Shown here one piece after another: positions 35,242 to 50,400 of a stretch of 64,000 nucleotides of DNA (positions are counted from its first letter, which is position 1; each line of letters begins with the position of its first letter). Source of the stretch: Lineus longissimus (Eukaryota > Nemertea > Pilidiophora > Heteronemertea > Lineidae); assembly GCF_910592395.1 (NCBI RefSeq), contig NC_088309.1, positions 27,716,599-27,780,598 on the forward strand, read 5' to 3'. The translations under genes and the position numbers were made by a program. The notes under the pieces are model-generated. The model made no database searches. It had not been told where the DNA came from and worked only from the letters and a program-made list of their open reading frames with translations.

Positions 35242-35353
35242 ACTCAGATGGATCCTTCATTATCTCTCTACTCAGAGGGATCCTTCATTATCTCTCTACT
35301 CAGAGGGATCCTTCATTATCTCTCTACTCAGAGGGATCCTCCATTATGTCTCA
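35242..35353. repeat. 28-bp tandem repeat in the metallopeptidase 3' UTR
   Basis: Four tandem copies of a 28-bp unit (ACTCAGAGGGATCCTTCATT followed by ATCTCTCT), nearly identical. They lie between the stop codon and the candidate poly(A) signal of the minus-strand gene. Confidence 0.9.
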
Positions 35354-35431
35354 CCCTCTTACTGGTCTTACTAATCTGACCATCTGGTTGGAATACTTCA
35401 TTCTTTCATCTCTTTTGGAGGCACAGGATCA

Positions 35432-38400
35432 TCATTTTTCACCTTCACTAGCCTCATTGTCAACAATATCTGACATGGCCAACTTTTTCTTCACAACGAG
35501 TCCAAGGTTGTCCTCCATTTGAATTGTGATCATCAGTGCGTCACCAGAGAGGTCTTTGATTTGAGCAGCGGGAAGTCTGAATAGCTTGGGTGCTTCGTCG
35601 AGGAATTCCCAGTGATGGAAGACGATGCCATCGGGGAGATTACGCACTTCGATCTGACGTAGGCCATTTGGAGATGTGACTTGTCCTCTGAAGAAAGGTA
35701 GATGTTACTCATCATTAAAAGGAATAAGCTTAAGTAAGGTATTGCCTAGCCAGATCCAGAATAGGATACTGACTAAACCCATCACAGCTAAAACAGATTT
35801 CGAATAGTTCAAAATATCTCTTTTATACAGTATTAACAGACTCAGTTTTGACGGTAGTGAGAATCTAAACTTTTCTCTCAAGTCTCCTTTAATCCCACTG
35901 ATTCAACATCAGCTCACGATTACGCACAGACCGCCGTCAACTATAATCAATGAATAGTCCCTGGAGTGATAATGTGAGGCAGGTTTGAACATCTTGTCTA
36001 CTGTGACTAATTAGAGGCAACAGGGAACTGTAAAGGTGTAAGGAGCACTGATACGTGCTTGGGCAAGTGTTGATAAAAACTACAGGCAAAATCACATTTT
36101 TGAGGTGTTTGATACTTACTTTGAAACAATAGGTGGGTCTCCTTTTGGTATGTTCTCAAATTCATTAAACCAGCGGTGCCACCTCAACAACAGTGCAGAA
36201 GCGCGATGCCAGTGGGCGCCACCATCTGCAAACTTGACGATGGGAGACCTTGGTGGTGTGGAGGAGGAGGAACTTGGCAGATGTGCTGGCCGTACTCTGA
36301 TCGGAGAGGAATGTGCCGAGGCAGGCTCACTTCTTGGCTCAACTGAAATAGAGAGGGATCGTTTCATGTACGATACAGAAACTGCCTGCCCTAGGAGAGA
36401 CGATTTGATTGATCATCGGGACTGGCGGTACTGTGGTCAACTGGTGGTACAACTGGTGGGGTTGGCATCTAGCTGACCTGCCAGGGTGAGACAGAATTTC
36501 TCTTCAGCACCATCTAAACAGAACGTCAGGTGTTCAATCTGTGACTGGGCCTTGGTGTCATTCAACTGTTACATACTGAAGTTGCCTGATCGGTATGTGA
36601 CTGATACAAACCAACTCTCTTTACCTGGTTGCATAATCTTTTTCAGTGGAGGTGGTCGAATCTTGAGTTTCTTCAGCAATTCACTTGGTCCCAGGTCTTC
36701 AACTATAACATCCTCTGAGCCATCTGGATATGTTATGAAAGTCTTCTTAGTTTTCGTCCCATCGTAGTTATTGATGATGACTGTCTGCTTGGTCTCCGGC
36801 AGCAGGCGATGGAATGCACACTCGACGTGGATGATGTCGACGTTATTTGGAGCGGAGTGATGGCGTATTCGGTTTTGAACCTGAATCGTAAGAAATGTTG
36901 CACATTATAATCAGTGGCGATGGACTACCAATACCACAAACGCTATTGAACCAAGAAGAGCCACACAGAGCCCCCGACCACCAGCTCAGGTCAAACGTAA
37001 GCAGATTTACGCAAAGGTTTTAACAAAGAATATCATTCTCATCTTCAGCCAGTATAGGATAAAAGGGTTAAATCTGAGGTTTTTGTTTTTACGCTATGAC
37101 TAAAGATTTCGTTGTCTCTACAAGCCGACTGAGCATTAGTAAGTAAAATGTGTGGGAACACTGACACGTGCAGCTCAATAATGAGCCGAGACCTTCGCTC
37201 TTCCAGAACGACTGATGATGAAGTCAGCATTCAATATTGTTACTGTTCCACTTGAATATTGTCACGGTCATTTCACCCAGTTTAGGCAGAATCAGCTGTA
37301 CATTGTTTGCACTACATTCTGCATCAATCAAAACTCAATTTCAGTTGAAACTGGCCTGTAATTTGTTCCATTTTCAATTCCAATTTCATCAAGTATTCAC
37401 AAAAACAGTTGGTCTTTGTGATATGAAACAGCAGATAGATGGAGACAAACTTGAAGTATCATGGACTTCACCGCAATGTTACTTGATACCAACATTGAAT
37501 ACTGGATGCTTTATTTTGCAACCAATTTACAGCGTTGATTGTCATGCAAAATGGCTGTTGTGTATCACTAAACCATATTGAACTGTGTACAAATGTACAG
37601 GGGGCTACAGCAATCATAGATTGAAACAGACAGTTCAATCCGCGGATGACAGCATTATCAGCGCACTTTTTATTGAAGTGCTTCAGAGGTAGCAGAGATC
37701 ACTCCATGACTCATGGATAATCGGCTTCACTGGAACGTTATAAAACCTTTTAATAAAGCAGAGTACTCAGCTGACTCAAAGTTTTTCATAAACCTAAAAA
37801 CTTATCTTTTGTGCACGAAGGCTACATGTATATCTGATGATATGGATAAGAGATGACTAAACATAGCACAGGCATTCTAAGGGGAGTAAAACAGCGGCCC
37901 TTGGGCTTTTTACTGAACTACCTTCAACGGTAACAAACATAAGACGTGCTAGCATTTTGAGTAGATGAATTTACAAAACCAAATTTGAAAACCTGTACCC
38001 TTCATAATACGAGTCCACGACTGAGCCCAATAAAATGTACCGTACCAAAATGGATACCTCTCTTTTCTCTATACAACCGCAAGCAACCCGAGAAGAATGT
38101 GTAACCAATACCTCGACAAATCCAATTTAATAGCAGCAATCCCTTGAGAAAAAGACACTTAAGACATTCTAACAGATTTTGGAATTTAACTGAGAATAGC
38201 ATTGCATGCTGAGCAGATGAAGATTTGTGGAATTGAAGAAGAAGGATTCATCGATTTCAGATAAAATTACTTCTGACGTGGTTGTAGCTGATGGGTATTG
38301 ATCTGAAACAGGTGAAGACTGGTATGTTTTGGACACATCAGGAAAACAACATGGATACTCTAAATGTCTCAAGATCTGAATGACCAAAGCAGGTAAACCC

Positions 38401-41400
38401 TTCTCCTCATGATTTGTCTCTGAATCACAAGGCTAGCAATGATACGTACCCTTCTATGAGCTGGAATGTGTTGGGGACTGTACGGGCCCTTATGGATGGT
38501 CTGACCATTGATTGGCTTTCCCTGAGTTGCTGGCTGCACGGTGAAGACCCGATGGAGATCGTCGAAGCCGCGGGCCATGATGCCTGTCGTGGTATGTCCG
38601 AGGTCGAATGTGTGACCGAGCTCATGGAGAGAGGCACCAAGTCCTGTAGCATAGTTGGCCCAGTAGTACTGCCTGCAAGTAGAAAAGTGGAGGGCAAATC
38701 AACAATGCGTCAAATACACAACTACATAACAAGGCTTACATCAGCTATGCACAACACTGATTAGGTCTTTCTTTCAGATATGAAGCAACGGAAAGCTGAA
38801 AAACACCAAGCCTAAATCAATCATTTTTTAGCCAACCGTATGACTGACTGCCAGATTCTGCTTTACATTCTTGCTAGGCTGCATGCACCTCAGCCAACCA
38901 ACTGAATTGCCCAACGCCATCTGAGACCAAATCATTCACTTCTCCTTCAGTTAGCCGCAACAACCCTGATCAATTCACCTTTTTCTCCACTGAGCATGTT
39001 GAATAATAGAGGTCTCATTAACAGTCGAGACACGTTGAATATCTCTAACAGGGCGGAGTAATGGGTAGGCGGCTAGGTGTGTGATAGATGAGGGGAGAGC
39101 TCGAGTTGATGAAGTAGGTGAAGAAGCCAGGGATATCAACAGGCAGACAGAGGCTGGCAGATCACCAACACTGTATTATTGATTCTGGAGCGTTGGCAGG
39201 GTGGTAGTGGTTTGTAGCAGTCTTACAATGAGATGGCCGGGACAACGCTCTCTTACGAGTATGTGGGTTTGCTCACCAATATTTATTACAAACCCAAAAA
39301 ACATACCAAAATAACTGATTGGTTTATTCATGCCTCATTGCTTTTTTAACTAGGGTTGATTTGCCCATTGTTTGGTTTTGACTCACAACCTGTCAGGGGT
39401 CTCAACCATACAATGACCAGCTCTCTCATGTTTATACGCTCATGCTGACAAGTTGAATTGGAGCTAATGATGAAGCCTGGTACTAAAGTAGTATAATGAA
39501 ATGAGTTGTATATTCTATCAGTCGGTGTTGACAGACTTGTCAATCAAGGTACAGAAATCCAATAACGGAGACAAGAGATATCAATAGGAAACACAACCAC
39601 CATGTCATATGATACAGCATGTTCAATGGTCATCATAAAGTAATAATTGCCTCAAAGTTTTTTTAGTAATTAGTTGACATTATTTTCATATTAAGCTATG
39701 TTTGTTCAGGTGGTCAAAGCAGGGTCCCTGGATCAGCCTGACATGATGAAGCATGCCCTTAGAGGATGGTTTTTGTAACAGTTAGATTGTCTGACCTTAC
39801 GAAGTAATGTTTTTAACCAACCCAACAACTGGTAGTTTGGAATATGCATGAGCAAAGCCAGAATAGAGATTTGCAAACAAAAGGTCTACTGGTTGACCAA
39901 ACAAGACATCCAATAAAAGTGCTGTGATGCCAACCTTTAAGATTGCCCACATTTTTATCACGTGAACTGCAAGAGCTTTGCGATGAGACACATTCCTCGG
40001 CGTCCAACATTCACAAAGAGCTCAATCAACAACCTGCTAACACTAATTATGTTGACAGTCAACACTGACTTCCTCAGCCGGGTGAGCTAGCGGGGACAGT
40101 TTTATACACGAGCCAGCAGGGACCCGACAGAAGGGATGGTGAGTCTGGTGGACTTCCTCAACCAAAGCAATAAGGCTCGTCGTGGGGTGGTGTTCATTCC
40201 TGTTGCATTCTCAAAGTAGGCATACAGGGATTGATTTTTTGCTGTCATATCACAACCAGCAAGTCACAAAGTTCACATGCAAAGGATATCAAAATATTTT
40301 CCGTGTGACATCACACGAACGGATGTGGTTTCATCTGGCATTGATTTCCAACCACTGGCAAGCATAACAGATGGTGCAAGAGCACGATATATGTGAGTGA
40401 TTGATCAGATCGATTCGGGCGATACACATCATGCATACAGGTATCATAGTCTGCCTGTGGAGTGTGCAACTGGAACAACTGACAGACTGGGCTGACAGTA
40501 CCAATACCAATGTCAAGAAGGTACTGCCGGTACTCTACTCGTTATGACACAATATGTCTTCAGTATGAAATTTGGTACAATTACCTTATAACTGGAGCCT
40601 TGTGGTTAAGATATCTTTACTGTCATGCTCACCTCTATACTGCACCAAGGAAGGAAACAGTTCTTTCCAAAACGAGAGGAGTAACTCCATCAAATGATAG
40701 AGAAGCTCTCAGTCAGTTAGAAATCTTATGACACATATACTGCACATCAGCTAGAGCCGATGCTATAAACAAGACGCAGTTGATTTTTTATTATCCTACA
40801 TTATTCACGACATTAGAAAGAGCATCTGCCACAAGACCCCGCTCGTGACTCTAACAATCCCGATCATTACCATGGATTATGCCAGGACAACGGCAGCACA
40901 GCGAGACATGTCTCACAAGATCGTCTTAACTCCGCTTGTCATCCATACAAACTATGCCAATTAACTCCTATACTAATTAATTACCCAAGCTAAGTCATTT
41001 AATCCACTGCTTTGACTGAGCGATGCCTTTTTAGCAGCTGAGTAAGTTAGTCTGAGAAGGCAGATGAGTGGGATGACATTTTAACACTAGTCTCGTGTGT
41101 TTCGTGTTCTTCTTCAATGAGCCAAGAAGTCATTATCTGATGCATCAGAGAAAGAGGTATTCCCATAAAATGTCTCCCACTAATCACCCCAACATACGAA
41201 GAAAACCCTTGAGGCATACTGAGGCTCAGTGGTATGTAGATCGAGCACTGATGAAACGTTCATAAAGGTTTTCAGACATTAAGTTTTTTCTCAAGTCTAG
41301 AAATATTTGCACTTCAGAGTTCAACTATGGGGGATGGGTCTTTTTAAGGATGTGCCCCAGTTGGATATAGGCTGATGTCTTCTATCATTTGAATCAAAAC

Positions 41401-44400
41401 AATACAGTGCTTCACACTGATTAACTCAGATGCTGTATCTGCATCACTCATCAAGACTTTTTGAATTCCTGTTAACGGTTACATTTATCTGCCCATATTT
41501 CTTCAGAAAATCAGAAATGTTTGCCAATGAGGACAAAAAGAAGCGGAAGTGTTCAAGAATTCAATCACAATGATAAAGCACCATTTTATAGCAAGAATGG
41601 TGAAAAATAGAATCTTTATCACATAATGGAACTGTTTGAGATGCATGGATGGAGGAAGTGGTTGCTTAGGAATGAAGATGCAGAGCGGACGACAGTGATG
41701 AGATGCGTGCTCGTGGATCAATTGGATTACGCTGGGGGCATGGCTGGGGTCTATCAAGTGAGGGCTTCTGGGGTCAGGTATAGGGAGGATGCCATGGACT
41801 AATTCACAATACTGATTGGATAGGCATAATTTGCATTTTGGTAAAACCCACAGCAAGACGCTAAACACTTTCTGTGTTTTTTTGCTTCCAGTAGAACCAA
41901 AAGCATAACATCAATGACAAAAGAGAAACAGTTTCTCTAAATTACCATTTTCTTGCGGATTTCATTACGGCCACCACAACAAATGGGGCTCTAGCTCATA
42001 ATGGGAATGGGTTGCATACCAGTTGCCAAGAAGACCTGGGCTACAAATCATCATAGAAAAGAGATATATTTTGCCCATGGCAAACAACCTCAGTGGAGGA
42101 CGAAATCTAGTTTTCTGTCTACATGCCAGCTGGTTGAACTTGACGTAATCTATGGATGGAAACAGTGTAAACAACCCAAACTTCATTACTCACCAATAAC
42201 CCGCTGCAAAATTTGACAATTTTCCAATTTAACCTAAGAAGATGGGAACTGTATTCAATCATCGTTGCATCAGATTGTGAATTAAATGCACTTGTAGCAG
42301 CATGTCCCAGCAGATCAGATTATCAGGCGCTGCACCAGAGAGATTCGGCAATCGACATTTCAGAATGATCCAAAAAGCTTTCAGATGCCCAAATCAATTT
42401 ATGTGCAGAGAACCTCATCGAAGCAGCTCCCCAGAGTGATAAATGAATTACATTTGGTACAAGGGGCCAGAATAACTGGGAAGTTATATGTACGTTATGC
42501 ATTAGGACTTTTCTTCCATCACAGTATTGCCAGATCTCAATGGCAGTCTGTATGGTTCACAGCATGAGTCTGTGAGCGGTAGGGATACCAACACTGACTT
42601 TCAATCTTCCCGATTAGTGTGAGCATTATTGATGTGAGTCTCTCCATAATTTGATGATATATCACCAATATAATGGTTTTGTCTCCCATAAGCCAGATAC
42701 CAATAATGTATTGGCAAAGCTTTCCGTAGACATTTACGATAAATACTTTACAGCTGACGATAAGTAGTGCATTTCCAGAGACAAACTTGATTCAGTTACC
42801 CAGGAACAATATGACCACCGGTAGGGGAGAGTGGGGTAGCATGAGCCGTCGGGCACCATGAGCCAGGCCACTTCCAGCCAAACTTTCCTCAAGGTGGCAG
42901 TGCAAACGTCCCTCTATTGGTGAATAAAAGAACCACTCATTCATTTTCCATTGTCATGTCTTTGCCAATTTCAAATTTCTTGAGGAAAAAGGTGTAACCA
43001 GTTTGGCTGGAAGTGGCCTGGCTCATGGTGCCCGACGGCTCATGGTACCCCACTCTCCCCTACATTTGGATGAGAACCTCTAAGATCTGTTAAAAAAAGA
43101 TGCACATTTACAACAAAAACAAATTATTAAATAATGGACATACAATACATGTATGTTTTAAGAGTTTACTTTCAAAGTAATGACAGGCTACCACATGAGA
43201 ACCCAAATGCCACAAAGTTCACCACTAATACAGCAAATGGGCCTAATCCTCAACTCTCTACGGATTACATGGTTTATTGTAAAGCCAATTTGTCACTCTG
43301 ATTGTATATTCTGCATTCACATGACCAACATGTTCACAAGTGGCTAATATTGACCACAAGGGACACAAGCATCATTCGTCTAATGGTACTGTTCCAATGT
43401 GTCAAAACACGATAATGGTATACGCCGCTCTTGAGGCCCTGTCCAACCCAAGAGACTGATTCGTTTTAGCCAACAATTCTAATATGACGATACAAAGAGC
43501 TTGCAGAGTGTGAGTTTGCAATAGCTATCATCAGCCAGGGAGGTCTACATGACATGAATACGGACTCCACTCTTCATTTACTCGAGCTGCACACCAGTGA
43601 TGGGATCACAACTCTGCTGGTTCCAGACGTCCAAACCAGGAGTTCATCAAAACATCCCCTTTACGTCCAAAAGAGAAACTCCTCATGGAGAAATAACCAT
43701 ACAAAACAGAAACAGCCATCTTTAATGATGTCCCCACCGCCATCACCGTGATAAGACCTGAATCTTGACGATGAATAACCACAGAATACTCCATAGAGAC
43801 CCAGCAGGTTTATGGTGTGACAGATTCAAGACGTGTCTACTTCAGATTGACTTGGAAGACAAATGAACTGGAGTCAGGCAATGACAATAAAAAAGCCCAC
43901 TGTGGATGGTGGTTTGCCTGTTTTGAAGCAATGAACATTGTAAGAATGATTGTCATATTCAAGACCTTCTCTGATGTACACCTTTTTCTGTACTTGGACC
44001 TATAACTGGAGCAGAGTATGGATTGATAATGATTAATGTACTACTGGAAGCCAATAGTCCTAGCACATTGACATCAGTTCTTTGACATGATAGCTTTGAA
44101 TGTTACATTGGAGACGGAACACGATCACTCCTCCAAGCCAGGTCTGATGCAGCAGCAATCAAGTCGAAACCCCTGCACCATAAACTACAGTAACTCTAAG
44201 TAATTACATCATAAAAATCCCTCACCTCCTTCATGTCAATTATTGATGCCATTACTGAAATGATGCCTCCACCAAGACCAAGTTTATTGAAGTAATTTTC
44301 ATCATATTTTAAAACAAAGTTAACTAAACCATCTTGTTAGTCATTCAGAGCCAAGAGAAGCAATTATAAGTAGCTTCATCAGGTCGATTTTTTTTGTCTG

Positions 44401-47400
44401 ACAGAAGTTAAGTCAATTTTGAAAGCTGAATATCTCGTCTGCATCGTTTTTTCTTGCCATTGGGCGCAGTTTTAGACTGAATGATGCCACAGAGCAAGTC
44501 GCCAGAGTCACTTACTCCATCAGTTTTTATATTTGATTACGCATTTTTCTTCTAAGTCCAATCCACAACGGATCCCGTTAATGGCAGAAAAATGCATCTT
44601 AAACGACATAATGCTCTCAAGGAAATTGTTCCAGGGGGTGAAATATCCGAGTAGACAAGCCAGGAAGTAATATTCTCATACTACCTATTTGATTAGTCAT
44701 TCATATCCTTTGGAATCATGTTGCCATGGAAACCATACAAGATAATTTGGGAAATAAAAGGCCAGCCAACTTAAATTTTGAGGGATGATACCTGAATAAA
44801 ATTTGTGAAAGCAGATGTATTTGTCATAGTTCAAAAGTGTTAAGGTAACCACAGCGTTATCAGCCCAATCTTAATGACACTTCTGGGATGATATTGGAAA
44901 ACCACTTTAGCACCAAATCGCAGCTGATGAGCCATAGCCATAGCTTATGACCCTGACAACCACTGGCCACCACGGATAAGCTATACCTAAACCCAATAAT
45001 AACGGCCATCCTCTCGCTATAAATCACAGCTAGCCACAAGCAAGGCTCCGGCATAAAAAGGACATAGAACTAGTTGTGATGGGTTTGTTCTCCAAGGATG
45101 AGATTGTGGCAACGCCATGTTGATAAGTTACCACATTTGGTTTCTGCTGGTGTGCATAAGCCAGTGTGCCATCTGAGAGGTTTGAGTGTGTTGATTCAGA
45201 GACTAAAGATGACTGGCAAACACTGTCAATTGTTGACACAGAATACACTACAAGAAGGAGACAATCACTAGGTCTTCCATTATTCGAGGTCATGAGAAAT
45301 GAGTGTAGAAACAACCAGTATCAAATATGGTTCTGGTAACATGAACAAAAATCTATCAGAATTCTCTTTCATGGTATCCTTTGAAGTATTTCAATGGTAA
45401 TTAGTCTCCATATGGCATCCAAGACTGATTGATTTAAGCATACAGACACAACTTATCCTATAACATTATACCAGGCTCATACAAGGGTTTGCTGCTGCAG
45501 TGCACCCACCAATTTCATCTATTAACTCAAAGTTAAACTCTTGTAAAGGAAAGAGCGCCCCAAATGCCTAATCAATGGAATTGTGGGCTTTCACTCGACT
45601 CAAGAGAACACTCCTGTTTCAAGTGGGTGGCTTGTAATGCTTCAAGAGCACTTGTTTGCAAATGGTTCCAGCTGCTCATTGCCATAATATAAGAAAAGAA
45701 ACATTGTGAAATGTTCTCAAATTTTCACTGATTGACATACATGTACGTTTGAACTATTCGACAAGTACTTCACTGCATGGTGTAAGTCAAAATTAAGGCT
45801 AAAACGACTGATCGCAGGCCATCGTATGGTTGATACAATCTGTAGTGTGGTACTTTTGGCGATCAATGAAACCACAACGGGACAAATGTCAGGAGACGCA
45901 GAGAGGCCAGTGACCTCACCATATTGACATCTGCCCAGCACATATCCAGGATTCCACAATATTGCTAGTGTGGTTGAAGATACAATCATCTAGTATCTAA
46001 CATGAGGCACCCATCATCGAGTTTCTCTTATCATGTTCTCAGCGTGATGACCGCATAATCAGGTGGGCAAACACGACACAGCATCTTCTCTTTCATGAGG
46101 AATTCATGATTGTTGGTGGAGAGGTACTCACAGACTAGGAGACACAACAGAGGAATGAGAAAAGGGGCACAAGGAGGTATCTTAGGTAACTGTAAGGCCT
46201 TCCCTCAAGACATTCTTTACCATCCTCTTGACCTTCTTGACAGGTCAACATAACATACAAGACCACATCGTCCTCCACAAACAGACCAACCATGAAATGT
46301 CAAACAGCCATGGTCTTCTGTCTCACAAACAGAGAGAAGGGTTCACTATGAGCTTTGTTGCTTGCATCAAATGCTTTCCTCACCGATGGTGCATTGTTTG
46401 TAAGATGGTTAACAGTGGCTGAACTGTGGATTTATCTCCTTGTTGACGCAAAGGAAAGGTCAAGCTTGCATGGCTCTGAGAGATTACATCTACTATAATT
46501 TGATGGTGAGACTTTCATCAAGAAACCTCTTCGTCTCAGATTCTGACTCAGAGGGAATGCCAAAAGGTGTCAATTGGCTGTCCCCAATACAATACAGAAC
46601 CCTCACATACAAAAGATACCAACTGTTCACATCAATCAATATACAACCAGATATGTTTCCTCCATCACAAACATGGGATAACCCAAAGCCGGGCGCAACC
46701 GGTAGAATCTACATGAAAACGTCCCATTAACTTTATCAACTAAACAGATCAGCTCATGAGTTGCTATGGAAACAGAATCAAACACAATTAATACATCCCA
46801 GTGTTACAGGAGTAATCCGGGCCTGTCGCCTCCATAAATATTTGATCATTCTAAGAGGACAGCAGTAAAATGTCTCAAGATGAGGCATTTAGCTAGCTTT
46901 TTCAAGCTTATGGTAGTGTACCCTGCATGAGTGGGGAGTATGTCTGGGGGAGAGGGGGGAGGTTACTCGATGAACCATTCAGATGAGTCTGGACCACATT
47001 CTCATTGTCACTTGACATACACTTCATCGGATTGCTGTGCAATGAACATTTGATATTTTATCACTCGAGAGTAAAGTGATTACTACAATGATTCATTCAG
47101 CTACCCTGACAATAGACAAAAATGACAATAACATCATCACACATTTGATCAAATTTCAATAATTCATACATTGGCACATGAGAATGGCATCCAATTCCAA
47201 AGAAGATTTATTATTCAATTTCTGTTCATAAGAAGGAAATTACAGTGTTTTTCTCCCATCATCATAGAAGATTGATGCGTTCACATGAGAGAATGACGGT
47301 GATAATTCATCCATCACTATGCGCTTGCAACATGCAACGAAATAAACAATCAATTTTGAAATGTTGGGATGAACCAATCAAACATGTCAAAGGAATTCGA

Positions 47401-50400
47401 CAGTGTGTCTCCAGTTTGTAGCAAAATAGTCTGTGGGGTTTTTCTCAAACATCCTCACATTTGGGGGTCTGTGGGGTTTTTCTCAAACATCCTCACATTT
47501 GGGTGAACCTCACTAATCCCCTTTCTCTGGCATGTTTGAAACTCGGGGTGGGGCACTAATGACTAGCTTATAATACGAGCTGTAAAATCAATCTGTATTT
47601 CAGTAACTCTCTGGAGACTTCAACAATGAGTGTCAGTCAGAGTTGCCCTTCCAAACAAAATTCAATGCTTATCCACAAATCCTAATTATCTTGATGAAAT
47701 AATACTGTAGCTTGTAGCAGACAAAAGGCCCTGATAAAACAGTAATCGCTAAATGCATGCTCTTGGTCATGGTGTGCTGCATTTCATCAGATCCATTGGC
47801 GGAATGAATTATTCGTGTGTGATTGACAGAGAATGGTACTACATGTACTTTAGCTCTAGGAGGTGGTGAACCGTGAACTAATAATACAACTTCATTATGA
47901 GTATCAAAATACTTATATAGCTAGTCATTATCGATTTAATATAAGTAGTGTAAAGAAAGTCATATGATATGAGTGGTAATAGACCTGAACAGGTAGTAAT
48001 AATGGATGAAGGAGTGGTCATCAATGACACCAGTCAAGTAATGGGCAGACACGCACTGTCTTTTCTATAGGCCAAAGGCACATTGTGAGTGTCACTTAGT
48101 ATTACACTGAACAGACAAGACAGGAAATTTTATAAAGTTGTTTAAAACTGTCTTTTTAAAATCGTCTTTGACTTTTGACATGTACTATATAATTGGCCTA
48201 TTGAAATAAGAAATCAAAGACATAAACAGGGCGGTCCTAAAAAGACCATGCATCCTAACTCAAGTCTGCTCTGCAACAGCTGATTCATCACCTCCACAAT
48301 CAGTCCCGTTGCCCCAATGGCCCATATGTATGATCTTCAAACAATGGCTTTGATCAATTCCAGGATTTTCTCCATGTACCTATTGATTTTCTTCTTTGTT
48401 GAAAGATGACTTTGTTTTCAACTGGGACAACCACAGCTGACTAATATTTCGAATGATATGAAACGTATGTAGCAGATGGTAGCTTGGATTTTTTAAAGGA
48501 CTTTTCCTGCATAATGCATGTATTGTTGTGATTTCCATCTAATTTTGTATGATTCCCCTAGCTTTCCAAAGTATGATGGCAGTGTGCTGCTGCTCACCTC
48601 CCCCCACCACCAATCCATGCGATCATTCACCGGTCATCAGCAGGTGAGACGGGCCACAGAGCCATGACAGATCAGGACAATGTTACCTAGGCAACCAATA
48701 TTTGTTACCATAAAGCTACTTAGAGATGTAGCAGAGGCAAATGCACTGTTTCAGAGAAAGGGGCCATTTCCCACGAATCAATTGAGGGAGTTTGCAACTT
48801 TACTTGAGGCTTTAAGACTTCGATGGTGGTCATAAGATCAGAATGGAGGAGGTCACTCAATAACAAGAACAAAACAAGTAGAAAATCAACATTGAATGGA
48901 CCACTCATACGGTGGCGGTGCAGTCTTCATGAAGCCTGAGCACTTTCTCTTACTGTCTTGGTTCTGACGAACCTCAGCCAATATACAGAATATACAGCTC
49001 AGAACAATGATTGGAGAATTAATCAAGTGAAGTAGATTCAGGCAATCAATCCAACAATTTGATTTCCATCAACGAAACCATCACAAAATTTACTTAAAGC
49101 ACTAAGTTGTGTTCAATACTGCTTGGATCGATTCTGTCACATCACTGCAGCAGCGTAAACAAAGTCTAAAAGGTTTTGATATTGACAAGTCAATGAGATT
49201 GTCAGGGACAGATGGGGGGACAGAATAATTTCAAGATCATAGACGAGTTTCATAGAATGACAAAATAAAACCATCAGTCTCCAACAATAACTCTTTTCAG
49301 TTTAGAAAGTTGACTTACCTGTAGGCGCTATCATCCATGAACTTGGATTTGTCCATTTTTCTACAATCTGTGAAAGCGGGCACAACGTCTGCCAGTGATT
49401 CGGCCCAGGTATGTAAATTACCTGTTCCAAATAAGGCAAGACCACCACCACCTGAAAAAACAATAGAACTCTTTATATTGGCTATAAATCTTTGGTTAAA
49501 AAAGTTGAAGACATAACACCCATTAGGCAATGGCATGAATCAAGGGTGTTGTATTCTGATTCACAAGTCTCCAAATTGTCAAGCACGGTCAGATATCATT
49601 TTAAAGATCTAGCCTTCTGACATGGTAGTTCGTTGGACTAATCAATGAATTGAGGGATTGTCTTAAACATGAATAAGAAACCTCCATACTCACCAAGAGC
49701 AGTGTGACCTTTCGTATGATGTAGTATTTCCCCATGAGTCTTTGGAATAAATCCTAGTGGCACAGTGTAGCGTGTGAATGACATGAATGCGTACCATTTA
49801 CAAAAGTCTCTTTGAGGCATGTCGGATGTCATGAATTCTCGAGCAAAATGTGTCCACAGATCCCCTCCGGACATGGAATGAGCTTCAGCTAACGTGAGAG
49901 ATGTTGTAAACACATGACATACAGGCTGATTATTCTTATCCGTTTCCAACTGAAATGTCGTCCTGCCCAGACCATGCTCATGCATCTTCTCCGCAGTAAA
50001 TGTCTGAATCAGTTGTGCGCCAAGAATAATCCGTTTTTTAGCAGCAGTGGGTGAATTATCAACACCCTCAGGAGCCTGGAATCGGCCAGTGTCATCCTTA
50101 CATTTGATATAAACTGGACGCACAAAACACTTTCTGACAGGCTTTGCGTAATAAAGAATAAAATCTATCTCAGTATCCTGATAAAGAAATTTTATGACAT
50201 TTTTCCCTGGTGTTAATTCAACCAAGACTTTGAATTTGGATGAACAAATGGGCCATGATAGTTTTCTTGTTGTATGGTCTGTCTCATTCCAGACTTGGAT
50301 TTGATCATCCTGAGTTGCACTGGCTTCTACCTCACCAATTAGCAACGGTAGAGAGTAGACAAGTTTTTCCCCTGAGCTAATGTTGTTCACTTTGACTTTC

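Larger units (their letters stand above)
38673..49318 (-). other. 10.6-kb intron of the metallopeptidase gene
   Basis: No nested gene or skipped exon was found. The flanking exons join in phase across a family-typical sequence (DDSAYR|QYYWANY). It contains a 243-bp hairpin MITE (42821-43063) and a 38-bp tandem duplication (47429-47503). The remainder is AT-rich DNA with only short, unsupported open frames. Confidence 0.7.

Noticed and set aside
36105-36476. 123-codon plus-strand open frame
   Set aside because: Antisense to a supported exon of the metallopeptidase gene (36120-36342).
41503-41868. 121-codon minus-strand open frame inside the large intron
   Set aside because: No domain, no splice sites in phase with the neighbouring exons, and the flanking exons already join correctly.
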